Assembly: GCA_025617375.2 (NCBI GenBank)
Contig: JAMYGW020000001.1
Coordinates: forward strand, 558,001 to 622,000
DNA from: Acarospora socialis
Lineage: Eukaryota > Ascomycota > Lecanoromycetes > Acarosporales > Acarosporaceae
Length of the DNA stretch: 64,000 bases
Reading direction: 5' to 3'
Below the pieces are notes generated by a model, which saw only the letters and a program-made list of their open reading frames with translations, was not told the origin of the DNA and did no database searches. Numbering within the stretch: position 1 is the first letter of the stretch; every line of letters starts with the position of its first letter. The translations under genes and the position numbers were made by a program. Below, piece after piece: positions 61,973-64,000 of this stretch.

Positions 61973-64000
61973 TTCTTTTCATTTCATGAGATAGTAAACT
62001 TTCTCTTTAATCATTCTTTTCTTTAAATGTTCTTAACTTTGTATTCTTTATCAGATTCAACAGATGTTTCAGTGACTTGAAGTAATATGAATTGATTGCA
62101 GTGCTGTAACATGAATGCATAAAATACTGAGTGTATTTTCATCTTCTTGAGTAAGTTTAACTCATAACTTAATTTCTTGATATCTCATATGATCTTAAAT
62201 AATTCAATGCTCTTATTCTTCAGCTTCTTGCTTCTTTCTTTTGTTTTTATTTTGTTTATTTTTAAATATATCTTTTCTTCTTTCTTAAATAATTTCATCT
62301 TTATCATTTGTCTCATCTGCTGTTCAATTCATCTCATTAGATCTCAATGCAGTTTTTTCAGTTGAGTAATGTTCAAAATTGCTTTTTGACTTTGTGATTT
62401 ATATCTCTGTGAATCTTATCACATCTTTGAATTGTAGTTATAGTTCATGAAGAAAGATGTTTTTTTTGTGATCTCATTCTTTGCATTATTGTACACAAAC
62501 TGTATCATTAACAACAGTTGTACTCAGTTGTTCTGATTCTCATTGATGTAGTGTTTTAAGTATGTTTTTACTGTTTAATTCATTCATTTGCTTTGTTCAT
62601 TTATCTGTGAATAATATATCATTAATATTTTGTGTCTTACTTCAAGTTTTGCTGTGAATGTTTCTCAAAACTTGCTTGTGAACAGCTTGTCTTTATTGAT
62701 GATAAACTCTTTTGATAATTTATGATTACTAATCAATTCTTACAATATAATATACATCAATACTGATGCTGTCACAGTTTCTCTAAATGAAATGAATATT
62801 GTGTACTTAATTAATTTGTTCACTATAATCAATATACTGTTAAATTTCATTCTTCATGCTAAATCTTTTAATGATGATAACTTCATGATGAAGTTCATAA
62901 TAATTAACTTTCATGATGCATCTAATGCATTTAGTTGTATTACTTCATTGTATTATTTATCTCAGTTAATTTTATTTCTTCAGCATGAGTTGTACACAGC
63001 AATCATTTTAATGATTTAATTTTTAAAATTGTTAATGTTGTATCTTCTTTACACTAAATTCTCAGTGCATTTAACTTTTAGATGTTCTCTGACTTTATTG
63101 TAGTGATATATTTTAATAAGTTTTTTGTTTGTCAAGAAAGCTTATTCTATCTTGTGTGTTGCTGCTAAATTCTTTGTGAGAATTTCATTTTTGTTTTTGC
63201 TGAAAATTTCAACATATATTGTCTGTACATTTTTATGATCAGATTATCTACTTAAGATATTTGCTTCATCATTTTTATTATTTTTCTTGTAATAAATCTA
63301 AAATTCATAGTCTGTCAACTGCTCTGCTCAATGAATCTGTCATTAGTTAAGTTATTTAGTTGTTGTGAAGTTTCTCAGATTCTTATGATTCATATAGATT
63401 TAAATTGACTTGTTTGTTTTTGTGAGATAAAATCTTCAATCTTATAGTACTTTCACTATTGCAAGAAGTTTCTTATTGTGAATCTCATATCTTTTCTTGA
63501 ATTCTGATAGTTTTTTAAATTGATATGTTATGAGTTTTTGTTGTTCATTTTCAATTTAATATAAACATACTTTTACTGCAAAATTTGAAGTGTTGATCTT
63601 CAGTATTTTCTTGCATACTGAATTGAGTATTCTCAAATGCACTGTTTCACTAAGACTTTTCTTTAATATGTGAAATGCATTTTTCTGATCTTTTTCTCAA
63701 TGTTATTCTTTGCTCTTGTGTGTTAAACACATTAGCAGTTTTGCAATCTTTGTGTATTCAGATACAAACTTTCAATAGTAATTCATTAATTTCAGAAAGA
63801 CTTGTACTTTCTTAATTCATTTTAATGTTAATTAGTTTCTGACTGCTTCTGTCTTTTTTAAATTCTTTTTAATTTGTTCAGATTGAATTATATAGTCTAG
63901 AAACTTAATTTTCTTGATCTTGAATCTGTTTTTTGACTTTTTTCATGTACAAGACTTTCTCATTGAGTCTTGTCAATATCTTGTGTACATACTCTCAATG
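61973..64000 (-). mobile_element. Ty3/gypsy fossil G2, 3' half, continues beyond window
   Basis: The reverse complement of about 62100-64000 aligns with 6500-8330 of G1: RNase H and integrase read right to left, ending at the conserved segment near 62130. The stretch 61973-62090 reads like the start of a chromodomain (EYKVKNI), absent from G1, which places this family among chromoviruses. The element is broken many times. Its 5' part lies outside the window and its 3' LTR is not seen because copia C starts there. Confidence 0.88.

Noticed and set aside
1-64000. Alternative genetic code or mitochondrial DNA, suggested by TGA at Trp positions
   Set aside because: Spliceosomal-type introns, LTR elements with target duplications, unmutated islands with normal composition, and TGA together with Pro-to-Ser and Gly-to-Asp changes all point to nuclear DNA hit by C-to-T mutation.

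Overview
This is nuclear DNA from a filamentous ascomycete (Pezizomycotina). The evidence is short GT..AG introns, a DUF3435 tyrosine recombinase, a DUF7025-type AAA+ ATPase, Fot1/pogo and hAT DNA transposons, and chromovirus-type Ty3/gypsy and Ty1/copia elements. Most of the window is a hypermutated, AT-rich compartment in which almost every gene is dead. The mutation looks like a RIP relative with an unusual target: CG, CC and GG are nearly absent while CA/TG and CT/AG remain, so C survives mainly before A or T. Tryptophan TGG has become TGA throughout. An Onygenales-like host is possible because CpG-poor repeats are reported there, but this is a guess.

Layout. 1-2.8 kb: extremely AT-rich DNA with an LTR end and a large inverted repeat. 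3.75-8.34 kb: Ty3/gypsy fossil G1 (+). 8.3-10.0 kb: two hAT fragments. 10.0-17.8 kb: mutated host-type genes (2OG-Fe(II) oxygenase -, protein kinase +, pogo transposase +, solo LTR, AAA+ ATPase -). 17.45-18.95 kb: unmutated island holding the divergent 5' ends of the AAA+ gene and an FKBP-type prolyl isomerase gene (+). 18.95-22.6 kb: intermediate zone, CpG-poor but still with CC/GG. 22.65-24.85 kb: second unmutated island with the 5' end of an HDDC2-like nucleotidase gene (-), a pristine solo LTR and a 17-bp minisatellite. 24.85-27.4 kb: DUF3435 (captain-family) recombinase (-). 27.4-32.9 kb: gene-free AT-rich DNA with a hAT-like MITE. 32.88-38.34 kb: copia element A (-). 39.3-44.0 kb: SNF2-like helicase copy 1 (+), itself hit by a MITE. 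44.6-47.8 kb: UPF1-like SF1 helicase (+). 49.7-58.6 kb: SNF2-like copy 2 (+), split by full-length copia element B. 59.2-61.97 kb: 5'-truncated copia C (+). 61.97-64 kb: gypsy G2 (-), running off the window.

The most interesting reading is that 8.9-27.4 kb is the relic of a captain-led cargo block (Starship-like): the recombinase lies at the right edge and is transcribed toward oxygenase, kinase, AAA+, FKBP and HD-nucleotidase genes. The block was then degraded by a CpG+CpC-directed mutator whose footprint fades out over the two islands. No rRNA, tRNA or CRISPR array was seen.
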